Shown here in pieces: positions 9,629 through 21,421 of a DNA stretch of 64,000 bases. Positions within the stretch are counted from its first letter, which is position 1. Each line of letters opens with the position of its first letter. The stretch is taken from the NCBI RefSeq assembly GCF_018609725.1, contig NZ_JAHENT010000045.1, positions 33,049 to 97,048 on the forward strand. The letters are read 5' to 3'. This stretch comes from Methanohalobium sp. Lineage in GTDB: Archaea > Halobacteriota > Methanosarcinia > Methanosarcinales > Methanosarcinaceae. Position numbers and translations under genes: made by a program. The notes beneath the pieces are model-generated. The model did not search any database and was not told the origin of the DNA. It saw nothing but the letters and a program-made list of their open reading frames with translations.

Positions 9629-10654
9629 TTATTTTATTCCACCTGCTTCAAATGAGAATTTTTCACAGGCTTCCAGATAATGTGGTTCATTTTTCTCGTG
9701 TTTCATATTGAGCAGTTTTTTGATAAGGTCCATTCCAGGTTCTGGGTTCTCCATCATCTCCAGGTCTTTGCTGGCTTTTTTGAAGTACTTTTCTCCTATA
9801 TCGGTGCGTATAAGTACACTATTCCAGCCATCAGGGGCACCTACTGAACCTATGGATATGTCTGCATGGACTGCGGTATAGTCACAGCAGTTATGACACG
9901 GGTTTCTGGCGTATTCTGCTACAGTAGGGATTTTTACACTGTGTCCTTCACCGTCTTTTGTATATGCCCAGAATTTTCCTTTGGCAAAGTCCATTTTAAC
10001 GACTTGTTCTATATCAAGCCCAAGAACCTTTGGTATTATATCATTTAACATGGTTTCATGATGGAAACTTTCCATACAGAACAATCCTATTATGACGGCG
10101 ATTTTATCGTTTATGTTTTCAAATATCAGACGAGCACCATGAGCCTGACAGGGTACACCTACAACAGCAATCCTGTCATAGTCTTTAAATGGTTCTCTAA
10201 GGGCAGAAATTACTGAATCATAGGTATATTTTGTACCTGCGGTTTGATCTACCTGTGATGGTTCTGTCATTAACACCAGTTCGGTTTCCCAGTTTTCATT
10301 TCTGGTTATGCCTACAACACAATCAATTTCACCCTTGTCCAGCAGGGATTTTAATATAGCAGATGTGACTCCACCGTCCTGCCCAGGTATGCTACTTCTG
10401 GCTCCGAAGAACTGCTTGACATTGTACAGTTCATCTTCTACATATCCGTGAATCACCGGGCATACATTACCACAAGCGTAACAATCTTCACATACCGAAG
10501 GTGCAGCTCCTTTTTCATACAGTTCCAGATTATTCGGGTCACGTATCTGTGCTTTTTTATCAATTGTTATAGCCCCGACGGGGCATACGGCAGCGCATGC
10601 CCCACAGGCTGTACATACATCGTTTTCAATAACATCCAATATTTTTGGGTGCAA
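9629..10654 (-). CDS. fpoF: F420H2 dehydrogenase subunit FpoF (FrhB-like F420-oxidizing subunit)
   Basis: Two 4Fe-4S motifs CTACGACAAVCP and CEDCYACGNVCP; FrhB-type domain; placed directly after mer. Confidence 0.88.
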   Translation of the reverse strand: MHPKILDVIENDVCTACGACAAVCPVGAITIDKKAQIRDPNNLELYEKGAAPSVCEDCYACGNVCPVIHGYVEDELYNVKQFFGARSSIPGQDGGVTSAILKSLLDKGEIDCVVGITRNENWETELVLMTEPSQVDQTAGTKYTYDSVISALREPFKDYDRIAVVGVPCQAHGARLIFENINDKIAVIIGLFCMESFHHETMLNDIIPKVLGLDIEQVVKMDFAKGKFWAYTKDGEGHSVKIPTVAEYARNPCHNCCDYTAVHADISIGSVGAPDGWNSVLIRTDIGEKYFKKASKDLEMMENPEPGMDLIKKLLNMKHEKNEPHYLEACEKFSFEAGGIK

Positions 10655-11692
<1,038 letters not shown>

Positions 11693-11890
11693 TTATATCT
11701 TTATTGGTTTTACTATTTTCCTATAATCTGTTTTCTAATTAATAAATACAACCCTTATTATAATACGTACTGTATATAAAAAGTCTTTTAGTAATTAAAT
11801 CAATTATATATGAATGATATGGTTATAGTATACTTTATAAGTAAAAAATATAAGAATTGATAACATAAAATATAATCAATTATATTCATC

Positions 11891-12319
11891 ATGGAGATTG
11901 TTATGGTAAAAAGAACCGAAACGATACACCTAAATTATGATAAAAACCTTAGCTGGTTGTGTCATATTTCCAAGAACTTATACAACCAGGCAAACTTCAT
12001 AGTTAAGCAATCTCTAAATGATGAAGGTGATTGGATAAGATACGAAGAACTAAATAAACAGTTAAAAGGTACTGAAAATTATTCTATTTTACCCAAACAA
12101 ACAGCACAACAGACACTAAAAATGATGGATAAAAACTGGAAATCTTTCTTCCAATCAATTAAAGACTGGAAGAAGAACCCAGAAAATTACTATTCAAAAC
12201 CCAACCCACCAAAATATAAAAAGAAAAATGGCGAAAATATTCTCACTTTCACGAACCAACAGTGTGTTACTAAGTTTATCAATTACAATAACGTTCTAAT
12301 ATCGTCTATTTGTTATTAA
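11891..12319 (+). pseudogene. Truncated TnpB (IS200/IS605-family OrfB) N-terminal fragment
   Basis: 142 aa; LCHISKNLYNQANFIVKQSL, LPKQTAQQTLKMMDKNWKSFFQSIKDWKKNPENY, PNPPKYKKKNGENILTFTNQQC; RuvC and zinc-finger half missing. Confidence 0.8.
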
Positions 12320-12328
12320 ATACTTTCA

Positions 12329-12377
12329 GTTCGTATAAATACGAACAAATCTGTTTTATCATTAGATTTTTATCTAA
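12329..12377. repeat. Two adjacent hairpins downstream of truncated tnpB / in lysS leader
   Basis: GTTCGTAT-AA-ATACGAAC (12329-12346) and ATTAGAT-TTT-ATCTAAT (12361-12377). Confidence 0.6.
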
Positions 12378-12509
12378 TAATAATCAGGATAGAGGTTTAT
12401 ATAGAAATAAAACGATAACTGGTTTAAAGTTAATATATTATTGCTGTTTAGTACAGCCGGAATTTAATTTCTATTCATTTATATAAAAGTGTAAAATCGG
12501 TGAAACAAT

Positions 12510-14102
12510 ATGGCAGATATCAAACACTGGGCAGATGTTGCAGCAGATAAAGCAATGGAACACGGACAAAAACATCTTGTTGCAACTGGTATAACTCCTT
12601 CTGGTCACATACATATAGGCAACATGAGAGAAGTAGTAACCGCCGATGCAGTCTACAGAGCATTGCTTGATAGAGATCAAAATGCTGAACTCATCTATAT
12701 CGCAGATACCTATGACCCATTAAGGAAGGTATATCCCTTCCTCCCTGACAGCTATTCAGAACACATAGGTAAACCACTATCAGAAATTCCCTGTCCGTGT
12801 GGAAACTGTGAAAATTACGTACAGCATTTTTTAACCCCTTTCCTTGAATCTCTTAGCAAGATGGGAATTCATCCAAAAGTGTACAAAGGGGATGAACTGT
12901 ATAAAAGTGGCGCATATACTGATGCAATAAAAACTGCTCTTTTAAACAGGGATAAAATATCAAGAATCATAGAAGAAGAAACCGGAAAAGACCCTGATCC
13001 TGAATGGAGCCCGTTCAACCCTATATGCAACGTTTGTGGCAGGATAAACACCACCAAAGTAGTCGATTACGATATTGAAAACGAAACCGTTGATTTTGTC
13101 TGTTCCTATGGTCACTCTGGAACTGTTTCAATGACCGGTGGGGGTAAACTTAGCTGGCGTGTGGACTGGCCTGCAAGATGGCAAATACTTGGTGTCACGG
13201 TTGAACCCTTTGGAAAAGACCATGCTTCAAGAGGAGGCTCATATGATACCGGTGAACGGATAGCAAAAGAAATCTATGGATATGAACCCCCCTATCCTGT
13301 AGTTTATGAATGGATTATGCTCGGTAAACAGGGCGCCATGTCTTCATCAAGTGGTGTAGTAGTAACGATTTCAGATATGCTTAAAGTTGTACCTCCTGAA
13401 GTATTGAGATACCTGATAATCAAAACTAAACCGGAAAAACATATTTCATTCGACCCAGGCATGCCTTTGCTAACACTTGTTGATGAATTTGAACGTTTAA
13501 AATCCAGTGATGACATTGATGAAGCTAACAAAAAAGTACTTGAACTTTCACATGCTTCTGGTATCTGCCATACAGACATCCCATTCAAACACATGGTAAC
13601 AGTATATCAAGTTGCTAGAGGCGATTTTGACCAGATAATTCAGATTTTAAAAAGAGCCGGATATGATACAGAGAATGAAAAATGTATACGTGAGCTTGTC
13701 AGCAATGTAGAAAACTGGCTTGAGATGTATGCACCGGATTTTGTTAAATTCAGTGTCAAAGAAAAATTACCCGAGAAAGCAGCAAACCTTTCAGATGAAC
13801 AAAAAGCGTTTCTTGGTGCTCTTGCTGAAGTTATCGAAGAAAGCGGTTACCTAAGCGGTGAAGAATATCATAATATGGTTTATCAGGCAAAGGAGAGAGG
13901 TTCAAAAATACATACAAAAATGGCTGATATTCTCGGCATTAACCCAGATGAACTGGAACCTAATCCCAAAAACCTGTTTAAAGCCATCTACATTACAATA
14001 CTTGGGCAAAAATCAGGTCCAAAAGCTGGTTGGTTCCTTTCTTCATTTGATAAGGATTTCCTTATTGAAAGATTCAAAGAGGCTTCAACATACAGTCCCT
14101 AA
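12510..14102 (+). CDS. lysS: Lysyl-tRNA synthetase, class I
   Basis: [22 protein letters not shown] (HIGH-like), [10 protein letters not shown] (KMSKS-like), CxxC pairs; 530 aa. Confidence 0.95.
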   Translation: MADIKHWADVAADKAMEHGQKHLVATGITPSGHIHIGNMREVVTADAVYRALLDRDQNAELIYIADTYDPLRKVYPFLPDSYSEHIGKPLSEIPCPCGNCENYVQHFLTPFLESLSKMGIHPKVYKGDELYKSGAYTDAIKTALLNRDKISRIIEEETGKDPDPEWSPFNPICNVCGRINTTKVVDYDIENETVDFVCSYGHSGTVSMTGGGKLSWRVDWPARWQILGVTVEPFGKDHASRGGSYDTGERIAKEIYGYEPPYPVVYEWIMLGKQGAMSSSSGVVVTISDMLKVVPPEVLRYLIIKTKPEKHISFDPGMPLLTLVDEFERLKSSDDIDEANKKVLELSHASGICHTDIPFKHMVTVYQVARGDFDQIIQILKRAGYDTENEKCIRELVSNVENWLEMYAPDFVKFSVKEKLPEKAANLSDEQKAFLGALAEVIEESGYLSGEEYHNMVYQAKERGSKIHTKMADILGINPDELEPNPKNLFKAIYITILGQKSGPKAGWFLSSFDKDFLIERFKEASTYSP

Positions 14103-14105
14103 TTT

Positions 14106-14768
14106 ATGATTACCGAAATTGAAAAGAAAAACTTAAAATCCCTATATCTGGCATGGGAACAGGAATATTCCCATGTCAAATGGGGTGGTTCAAGGTCTAT
14201 AGAGATGGTGAGTTCCAGAATTTCACCGGGACATAAGATACTGGATGCAGGGTGTGGAAACGGTCGACATCTTCACCCTCTGTCAAAAATTTATCATGTT
14301 ACAGGGATTGATATATCTCCATCCGCACTCAAAAATTCAAAACTCCACCTTGAAAAAAACAATTGTTTTGCACATCACAGTGTTTCTACTGTAACCCATC
14401 TACCCTTTTCTAACAACATATTTGATGGTGTAGTTTCACTGGGTGTATTGCAGCATTTTTATGAACATGAAAGGGAATTGACAATATCCGAATTTTCCAG
14501 AGTCCTTACTTCTGGCGGTATTTTGGTTCTGGAAGTTTTCGGGGTGGATGATATGAGGAATGGTAAGGGTGATGATGTAGAAGAGGAGAATACATTCCTT
14601 CGAAACGGTGGAATCATCTATCACTATTTTACAGATAAAGAAATAGAATCAGTTCTGAAAAAATACAATTTCCAGATAACCGATATAACGAATATAAAAA
14701 CCGAAAAAAGGTTTAATGGTGACACCTACACCAGACACCATATACGTGCAGTTGCACAAATGTTTTAA
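14106..14768 (+). CDS. Class I SAM-dependent methyltransferase
   Basis: ILDAGCGNGRHLHPLSKIYHVTGIDISPSAL; VSLGVLQHF. Confidence 0.85.
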   Translation: MITEIEKKNLKSLYLAWEQEYSHVKWGGSRSIEMVSSRISPGHKILDAGCGNGRHLHPLSKIYHVTGIDISPSALKNSKLHLEKNNCFAHHSVSTVTHLPFSNNIFDGVVSLGVLQHFYEHERELTISEFSRVLTSGGILVLEVFGVDDMRNGKGDDVEEENTFLRNGGIIYHYFTDKEIESVLKKYNFQITDITNIKTEKRFNGDTYTRHHIRAVAQMF

Positions 14769-15037
14769 AACGCTATTCCAAGATAATTCAACAGGATTAT
14801 TAGCAATGCTCCAAAGACACCGCCTATTGCACATATGAGGAATACAATCCAGGAATAGGCAATACCTAATCCAAAGACGATATTAGCACCAATAAGAACG
14901 ACAAGTCCCATTACAGTATTTATGATGAGCTTTTTTACAGATTTTAGTAATATATACAATACTACTGCTGCTATTATTGCTATTACTATAACCGATAATT
15001 CTGGTGTTGGTATTATAGGCATACTTATCCCTTTCAA
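14765..15037 (-). CDS. Small membrane protein, BofA-like (pro-sigmaK processing inhibitor family)
   Basis: 90 aa, two to three TM segments; LLKSVKKLIINTVMGLVVL and C-terminal GGVFGALLIILLNYLGIAF typical of the family. Confidence 0.6.
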   Translation of the reverse strand: MKGISMPIIPTPELSVIVIAIIAAVVLYILLKSVKKLIINTVMGLVVLIGANIVFGLGIAYSWIVFLICAIGGVFGALLIILLNYLGIAF

Positions 15038-15062
15038 AAGAGGTATTAGGTTTATATAAAAA

Positions 15063-15506
15063 TTACTGAGATGACAAATTTTCCTCTGATGTTATCGATG
15101 TTATTGAATTTTGTATTATTTTGTTCAGTTCATCAGTATTCAAATATTGAGCAACTATCAGTTTATCATAGGTATTTCCGAGAACCATGGAAGACACATT
15201 TGATCCTGATTTATACAGACAAATAACGGGCAAATTTTTGGATATTGCATAACAAATTTCATAACCAACACCTATAGACGGGACACTGACTTCAGCTATA
15301 AGAAGGTCACTTTTATCGATTAAACCAGCGTCCCTATTATAAACTTCCTGTTCACTCATTTCGGATTCGGTATCTTCCAGATTGGAATCCACCACATACC
15401 AGCTCATTACTCTAAACCCATTGTTGTACAAAAAATTGCAAATATGATTGTAGACAGGGAGCATATCCCGTCCTCCACGTATAGAACCTGAGAAGAATAC
15501 CTTCAT
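15063..15506 (-). CDS. Nucleoside 2-deoxyribosyltransferase-like protein
   Basis: VFFSGSIRGGRDMLPVYNHI; DKSDLLIAEVSVPSIGVGYEICYA. Confidence 0.8.
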   Translation of the reverse strand: MKVFFSGSIRGGRDMLPVYNHICNFLYNNGFRVMSWYVVDSNLEDTESEMSEQEVYNRDAGLIDKSDLLIAEVSVPSIGVGYEICYAISKNLPVICLYKSGSNVSSMVLGNTYDKLIVAQYLNTDELNKIIQNSITSITSEENLSSQ

Positions 15507-17956
15507 AATACACCTCTATAATAATGACCTGTTGTATGTCCTTTTAAAATATCTGTACACCCTGTATCAGATGTTGTACTATCATTTACTGCTTTTTTGT
15601 ACGTTTTTGTCAGTTTATCAACATAAGAGGGTTTATACGTCCCTGCATTAATCCTTATACTGGAAACGTCCGATTTTAGGATGTCATCAATATTGTCAAG
15701 CATGCATATATCCCTTGAGTTGTAAATATGTGTCCTGCAGTTTTCATCCATCTCCAACGGGAAACTATATCCCTTTTCATCAACAATCTCATATTCTGCG
15801 TTCCTGCAGGGATATCCACAAGATTTTTTGTTGCCAAATATACCACCAATAAAACAGTATTCAGACACCATTACTTCCAATGGTCCATGGACAATACATT
15901 CTGCCTGCCCTTTAGATGAAACTGGTTTTATCTGGTCAATTGTAAATTCAGGAGATAACACAACTTTTTCAGCACCGCATTTGAACATGAAATCAAAGGA
16001 TATTTTATTGAAAATATTCAGCGAAGCATTCACTATTACAGGCAAACCCATACTTTTTGCTACCCTTAAAACGCCAAGATTTGATACCAAGACTCCATCA
16101 AAATTATTACTTTTCGCACGGTCAAGCGCCTTTTTTATATCATCCATCTCATTATCAGTTGTTATTCTGGGAGTATTAAGATAAATCCTGCATCCAGAAT
16201 TATGAGCAGTTTCCACCAGTTTTCCAAAATCATTGTTTATAACCTCAGAATTTTGGTATTTTAAATACTCGAAATAGATTAAATCAGCTCCACCTGAAAC
16301 AGCAGATTCCAACTGTTTTGTTGATACCACATTCACTGCAATTTGTGGAGAGGAACTTCTGGGGGTTATAAAATCCGAGTTCAAATACATCCTGTAGGAT
16401 TCATCCCCCTGTTTTTGGGAACGTCTCCATTTTTCTGTTCGCTTTTTTTTAAGTCGAGTTATAGCCTTGTTTTTTATACTGTTTAGCTGGCTGATTGGTA
16501 TGAATATTTTATTGTCTGAATGGATGGTTATTTCTGAAGGGTCAAATGCGGTATTTCTCATCTTTGAAATCTGTTTTTCAACCTGTTTTTTTGAGGTTGG
16601 TTTACTTAATGCGTTTTCGACCACATAATCAGAAACTACTGAAACATTATTTGTTCCATCACTTATCTGGAGTTCCAGATTTGAACCAGAGAAAGCTTTT
16701 AAAATTATAGAAACCGGTATCTTTCTATTAGGGATAGAAGAAGTAAAGGTATTCTCAAGGGTTTCATTGAGATGTTTATCAAAGGTTTTGTAAACCCTGC
16801 TCCTTGGTTTTACTCTGTGTTTAAAGGGTATTTCTACTATAGAACCTGAATCTGCACTATTGATTTTCTTTCCTTTTTTATATATACCGGTTACAGTATC
16901 TCCTGTATCTTTTTCCCCTTCTATTCCTATTCCATCACCGATGTTTAATGTGTCTGAAAGTTTTATCTGCAAGGTTTTATGTTTGCGATTATATACAATC
17001 ACATCACCTACCGGAAGTCCCCGATTGTATGGACGAATAGGGTTGATGAGATTTACAGTTTTGTTAAGAAGATAAGCTGTTGTAAAATCCCTGTTAAAAA
17101 GCTGTCCAAGTTGTTTTAATTCATCATCGGAAACGTAATAACCTGATGGGTTATCTATATATCGGTCTATCAATTTTCTGTATATGGACACCACACCTGC
17201 CACATATTCAGGACGTTTCATACGTCCTTCTATCTTGAACGCATCTACTTCGGTGTTGATAAGTTCAGGCAGTATTTTTGCGGTGTTTAAATCCTTCGGG
17301 CTTAGAAGATATTTCCCACTGGTTTCAACTTTTTTCCCATTTTTACACAGATTGTATTCTTTACGGCACGGCTGGGCACAAAATCCCCGATTACCACTGC
17401 GACCGCCTATCATACTGCTAAAAAGACACTGTCCAGAATAGGATATACATAAAGCTCCGTGAACAAAGGTTTCTATACCTATACCTGTGTTTTTTTTAAT
17501 GTATTCTAATTCTTCAAGACTGTGTTCTCTTGCCAGTATAACTCTCCCTACACCCATATCTTCAAGAAAACGAACTGATTCAAGGTTGTGTACTGTCATC
17601 TGGGTGCTTGCATGCACTGGAAGTTCAGGGACAAGATTTCTTGCAAGTGTAATTAAACCCAAATCCTGCAATATCACTGCATCTGCTCCTATATCATGAA
17701 GATAATATAAAAGGTTGACAGCATCTTCAAGTTCACTATCTTTTACAAGCACATTGAATGTAACATATACCCTTACACCTTTTAAATGGGCGTAATCAAC
17801 CGCTTCTACAAGTTCATCCAGTGAGAAATTATTTGCATAACCTCTGGCACTGAAGTTTTTCATCCCCAGATATACTGCATTTGCTCCATTTTCCACTGCT
17901 GCTGTAAGAGAGGTCATATCACCTGCTGGTGCCGTCAATTCAGGTTTTTTCAACAT
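15503..17956 (-). CDS. U32 family peptidase, two-domain form
   Basis: LTAPAGDMTSLTAAVENGANAVYLG, FVHGALCISYSGQCLFSSMIGGRSGNRGFCAQPCRKEY, KIEGRMKRPEYVAGVV; second copy of the core in the C-terminal half. Confidence 0.92.
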   Translation of the reverse strand: MLKKPELTAPAGDMTSLTAAVENGANAVYLGMKNFSARGYANNFSLDELVEAVDYAHLKGVRVYVTFNVLVKDSELEDAVNLLYYLHDIGADAVILQDLGLITLARNLVPELPVHASTQMTVHNLESVRFLEDMGVGRVILAREHSLEELEYIKKNTGIGIETFVHGALCISYSGQCLFSSMIGGRSGNRGFCAQPCRKEYNLCKNGKKVETSGKYLLSPKDLNTAKILPELINTEVDAFKIEGRMKRPEYVAGVVSIYRKLIDRYIDNPSGYYVSDDELKQLGQLFNRDFTTAYLLNKTVNLINPIRPYNRGLPVGDVIVYNRKHKTLQIKLSDTLNIGDGIGIEGEKDTGDTVTGIYKKGKKINSADSGSIVEIPFKHRVKPRSRVYKTFDKHLNETLENTFTSSIPNRKIPVSIILKAFSGSNLELQISDGTNNVSVVSDYVVENALSKPTSKKQVEKQISKMRNTAFDPSEITIHSDNKIFIPISQLNSIKNKAITRLKKKRTEKWRRSQKQGDESYRMYLNSDFITPRSSSPQIAVNVVSTKQLESAVSGGADLIYFEYLKYQNSEVINNDFGKLVETAHNSGCRIYLNTPRITTDNEMDDIKKALDRAKSNNFDGVLVSNLGVLRVAKSMGLPVIVNASLNIFNKISFDFMFKCGAEKVVLSPEFTIDQIKPVSSKGQAECIVHGPLEVMVSEYCFIGGIFGNKKSCGYPCRNAEYEIVDEKGYSFPLEMDENCRTHIYNSRDICMLDNIDDILKSDVSSIRINAGTYKPSYVDKLTKTYKKAVNDSTTSDTGCTDILKGHTTGHYYRGVL

Positions 17957-18016
17957 ATTAACACCAATAAAACAGGAGGTTTTTATATAAAATATCGGTT
18001 GTCTGGTTGAACTCTA

Positions 18017-18268
18017 TTATCGTTTTATCAGATAAAGCCTTATTATATACAGACTGATTCCAAGAACAACCAGATTAAAAATAGCCTTAAACACCGGAAT
18101 ATATCTGGTTTTAAACCACATCCCGATTATATCATCTATTAAGAAATAAGTCTGGAAGAGTGCCAGAACCATAAATCCCATTGCAAGGGCAAATACACCT
18201 TTTTTAAAGTAATCTTCCATTACTACGGTTCTGGACTGCGAATTATTAGTTGTGTCTGTATTGTTCAA
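18017..18268 (-). CDS. Small hypothetical membrane protein (two TM helices)
   Basis: 83 aa; overlaps upstream ORF by 4 bp. Confidence 0.6.
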   Translation of the reverse strand: MNNTDTTNNSQSRTVVMEDYFKKGVFALAMGFMVLALFQTYFLIDDIIGMWFKTRYIPVFKAIFNLVVLGISLYIIRLYLIKR

Positions 18269-19215
18269 TTCAACTTCCTCTTCAGGATTAATACCATTGC
18301 AAAGATAGCAGCTATACCCGGAAGGACTTTGAATCCTGATGTCTCTCCTTCTTCTGGTTCCGTTCTTGATCGAGTATCACTTACAAAGTCACTGGTCTCA
18401 ATATCTTTTGTTTCAGTACGGGTATCCTTGTCTATTTCTTTTTCGGGTTCAAGCTGTACATAATCCACACCTCTGTTGACTATGGTATTATTGCTCCATA
18501 GCAATATTTCAACACGATAGTTGTAATTATCCGGTACTTCAAGGTCGATGCTTTTTATTACAGTATTTTCAGGTTGGATAAAAGCTGTACTTGTCCATTC
18601 TTTATCGGCTATCAAACCGGAATCAACCTGTCGTGCCTTTACAAGTATGCGATAATTACTGCTTGTACTGCGACCTTCATTTGTAAGGTAGATATCATTC
18701 TGGATTAATGCTCTACCATCTTCAACTCTTTTAACTATGAAATCAATTTCACCAATTTCGATTCCGGTTTTTAAAACGTCAGCCTGTAAATTTTCCAGAT
18801 TATGTATTTTTATTTGACCGGTGCTTTCTTGTTTATCATTTTCAAAAACAGTGGCTGTTATTCTGTAATCACCTTTTTTTGGAAGCTCCATCGACTGTAT
18901 TACACGATGAGTCTTCCCACTTTCCACAACACCAATATCTTTTAGCTTTTCTGTTTCCAATAAACCGGTGTTTTCATTATATGCTTTCAACAGAAGTGAT
19001 GTGTTATTATCAGAATTTGCACCGTGATTTTCGATATAGGTAGTCACATTAATATCAACATAGGATATCTGCACTTCATCTGCAGAAATATCCATGTTTG
19101 TTACTCTCAAACGGCTTGGTTCTGCTGTTTCCTCAACACAACCACTAAATGCTATGAAAATAACTACAGCCACAATTGCTGCGATTATTCTGTAAGAATT
19201 TAAAGTTCCCCCCAT
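18265..19215 (-). CDS. Secreted/surface lipoprotein-like protein with C-terminal membrane anchor
   Basis: Signal peptide with SGC lipobox-like motif; two beta-rich repeats; C-terminus SGFKVLPGIAAIFAMVLILKRKLN resembles archaeal CTERM anchors. Confidence 0.65.
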   Translation of the reverse strand: MGGTLNSYRIIAAIVAVVIFIAFSGCVEETAEPSRLRVTNMDISADEVQISYVDINVTTYIENHGANSDNNTSLLLKAYNENTGLLETEKLKDIGVVESGKTHRVIQSMELPKKGDYRITATVFENDKQESTGQIKIHNLENLQADVLKTGIEIGEIDFIVKRVEDGRALIQNDIYLTNEGRSTSSNYRILVKARQVDSGLIADKEWTSTAFIQPENTVIKSIDLEVPDNYNYRVEILLWSNNTIVNRGVDYVQLEPEKEIDKDTRTETKDIETSDFVSDTRSRTEPEEGETSGFKVLPGIAAIFAMVLILKRKLN

Positions 19216-19291
19216 AAATCGCTACCCTTAGAAAATAAATTCCCAGGGTATTTATAAGTTTTTAATTCGATTCTTGATAATAAAAAAGGGT

Positions 19292-20113
19292 TTAAATACG
19301 GATGGGGAGGTCATGGTTTTTTAAATATTCCTTTACACCAGGTACTGTATACTCACCGAAATGGAATATACTTGCAGCAAGCGCCGCATCCGCTTTTCCA
19401 CTGGTGAACCCTTCATACATGTGTTGAGGGTTACCTGCACCCCCTGAAGCTATTATAGGTACTTCAACAGATTCAGAAACCGCCCTTGTTACAGGTACAT
19501 CGAATCCATCATATGTGCCGTCTCTGTCCATACTTGTGAGCATTATCTCACCTGAACCAAGTTCTACAACCTTCTTTGCCCATTGAACAGCATCTATACC
19601 TGTGGGTTTACGACCTCCATATATAACTACTTCATACCATGCAGGCGTTCCATCTTCAAGGGTCAGAATTGTCTTGTCAGAATTATCTGCTACATTAGTA
19701 TTACGTTTACAATCGATTGCAGTTACTATACACTGTGAACCGAAAATGTCAGACGTTTCTTTAATAAGATTTGGATTCTTTACAGCCGATGTATTTATTG
19801 ATACTTTGTCCGCTCCTGCACGAAGAATCTGTCGTACATCTTCTACTGAACCAACACCACCACCTACTGTAAGAGGTATAAAGACTTCATCTGCTGTCCT
19901 TTCAATGACATCTATCATGGTGGTTCTGCCTTCATGGGACGCTGTGATATCCAGAAATACTATTTCATCCGCACCCTGTTCATTATAAAGTTTTGCAAAT
20001 TCTACAGGGTCACCTGCATGTCGGAGGTTAAAAAATTCTACCCCTTTTACAACAGTTCCTCCTTCGCTATCAAGGGTTACGTCAAGACAAGGAATTATTC
20101 TTTTTGTAAGCAT
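19292..20113 (-). CDS. hisF: Imidazole glycerol phosphate synthase cyclase subunit
   Basis: [61 protein letters not shown]. Confidence 0.97.
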   Translation of the reverse strand: MLTKRIIPCLDVTLDSEGGTVVKGVEFFNLRHAGDPVEFAKLYNEQGADEIVFLDITASHEGRTTMIDVIERTADEVFIPLTVGGGVGSVEDVRQILRAGADKVSINTSAVKNPNLIKETSDIFGSQCIVTAIDCKRNTNVADNSDKTILTLEDGTPAWYEVVIYGGRKPTGIDAVQWAKKVVELGSGEIMLTSMDRDGTYDGFDVPVTRAVSESVEVPIIASGGAGNPQHMYEGFTSGKADAALAASIFHFGEYTVPGVKEYLKNHDLPIRI

Positions 20114-20166
20114 GGATGAATGTTTATGAATATATCCCTATATTAATAGGTAATGCTAGACAATAT

Positions 20167-20874
20167 TTAGACAAGGAGTACCGCAATAACTCCTGCAAGA
20201 AAAATACCATCAAATGTTCCTGCTCCCCCTATACTGGCTACAGGGGCTCCAATGTCTCTGATTTTATCCAGATTGAATATATCCGCCCCTATAAGAGTGC
20301 CCAGTGTTCCTCCTGTGTAGGCTATAACAAAGATGAGGTCATGTGGTACTGAAAATACTGATACGATTAGTATAGCGCTCAGAGCAGCGGCAATCGGTGA
20401 AACCAGAACTGGTGTTACAATTCCAACCCCTTTGACAGGTTTTGATATTGAATAAGTCACAACCGAAACGAGTAAAATTCCAGCAATCGAATAAAAAAAT
20501 GCCCCAGGGAATTTCAACAGTAAATACAGGGATACAAGTCCGGGTATAACTGCACCACCCAGATTGACTGCAATAGTTGTCTGTTTTTGAACTGCTTTTT
20601 TGAAAGGAAGTTTATAAACCATACCCATAAAACGTACAGATTCTCTTTCTACAACTGGCTTACTGGATTTGAGTTTTTTAACCGGTATGTTAACATGGCT
20701 ACCAAAAAGGGATAAAATCAGTAGCAAAAAAGCATCATACCAAGCAAAACCAATTTTTGTAAAGGCGGTACTTACAAGGCTGAAAAAAAGAATCCCTACA
20801 ATAACTGATAAAACAATTAGCAGTAGAAACATGAAAACAATACTGAAAGGATTGTAAAATACACGTGAAACCAT
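20167..20874 (-). CDS. DUF1614-like membrane protein
   Basis: 235 aa polytopic; GGTLGTLIGADIFNLDKIRDIGAPVASIGGAGTFDGIFLAGVIAVLL. Confidence 0.75.
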   Translation of the reverse strand: MVSRVFYNPFSIVFMFLLLIVLSVIVGILFFSLVSTAFTKIGFAWYDAFLLLILSLFGSHVNIPVKKLKSSKPVVERESVRFMGMVYKLPFKKAVQKQTTIAVNLGGAVIPGLVSLYLLLKFPGAFFYSIAGILLVSVVTYSISKPVKGVGIVTPVLVSPIAAALSAILIVSVFSVPHDLIFVIAYTGGTLGTLIGADIFNLDKIRDIGAPVASIGGAGTFDGIFLAGVIAVLLV

Positions 20875-20904
20875 TGTTAACTCCTTTCAGATTCGAGTAT
20901 AATT

Positions 20905-21360
20905 TTAAAAGGTGTCAAGGGATTCTATATCCTGCAGACTATCTTTGTCTATAGCAACCGATTCAAATATATCTTCTTTAACATATATTGATGCCTCGGA
21001 CCTGAGAGCAAGTGCGATACAATCGCTGGGCCTTGCATCTATGTCCATTGAAAGCCCGTCTCTGTTAATCACCAGTCTGGCATAATAGGTATTTTCAATT
21101 TTATCATCAATAAATATGTTTACAACATCCGTTTCAAGCCTATCGAGGATAGATATCATAAGGTCATGGGTCATCGGTCTTGGCATGGTTTCCTGATTTA
21201 ATACCATGTTAATTGATAACGCTTCGGGATGACCTATATAAATAGGCATGATGCGCCCTGTGCTGTCTTCAAGCAAAACTGTTGGTGCACCAAACCCCTC
21301 TCTGACCCTGACAACATACACTCCCTTTACACTGACTTGTAGCATATCATCCTCAGTCAT
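20905..21360 (-). CDS. Bifunctional nuclease family protein (DUF151)
   Basis: VLLEDSTGRIMPIYIGHPEALSI, RPMTHDLMISILDRL, DARPSDCIALALRSEASIYV. Confidence 0.9.
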   Translation of the reverse strand: MTEDDMLQVSVKGVYVVRVREGFGAPTVLLEDSTGRIMPIYIGHPEALSINMVLNQETMPRPMTHDLMISILDRLETDVVNIFIDDKIENTYYARLVINRDGLSMDIDARPSDCIALALRSEASIYVKEDIFESVAIDKDSLQDIESLDTF

Positions 21361-21405
21361 ACATAATAATAATCATGCCTGTTATTAATATCTTATTGAA
21401 CTACA

Positions 21406-21421
21406 CCACGCTTACGCATGG
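21406..21421 (-). ncRNA. Candidate 3' hairpin of a TnpB-associated guide RNA (reRNA/omegaRNA)
   Basis: Minus strand CCATGC-GTAA-GCGTGG (6-bp stem with one G:T, GNRA-type loop) overlapping the tnpB stop codon region. Confidence 0.4.

Noticed and set aside
11781-11800. AAGTCTTTTA shared with the IS end near 23172
   Set aside because: Short AT-rich match without the rest of the hairpin; likely chance
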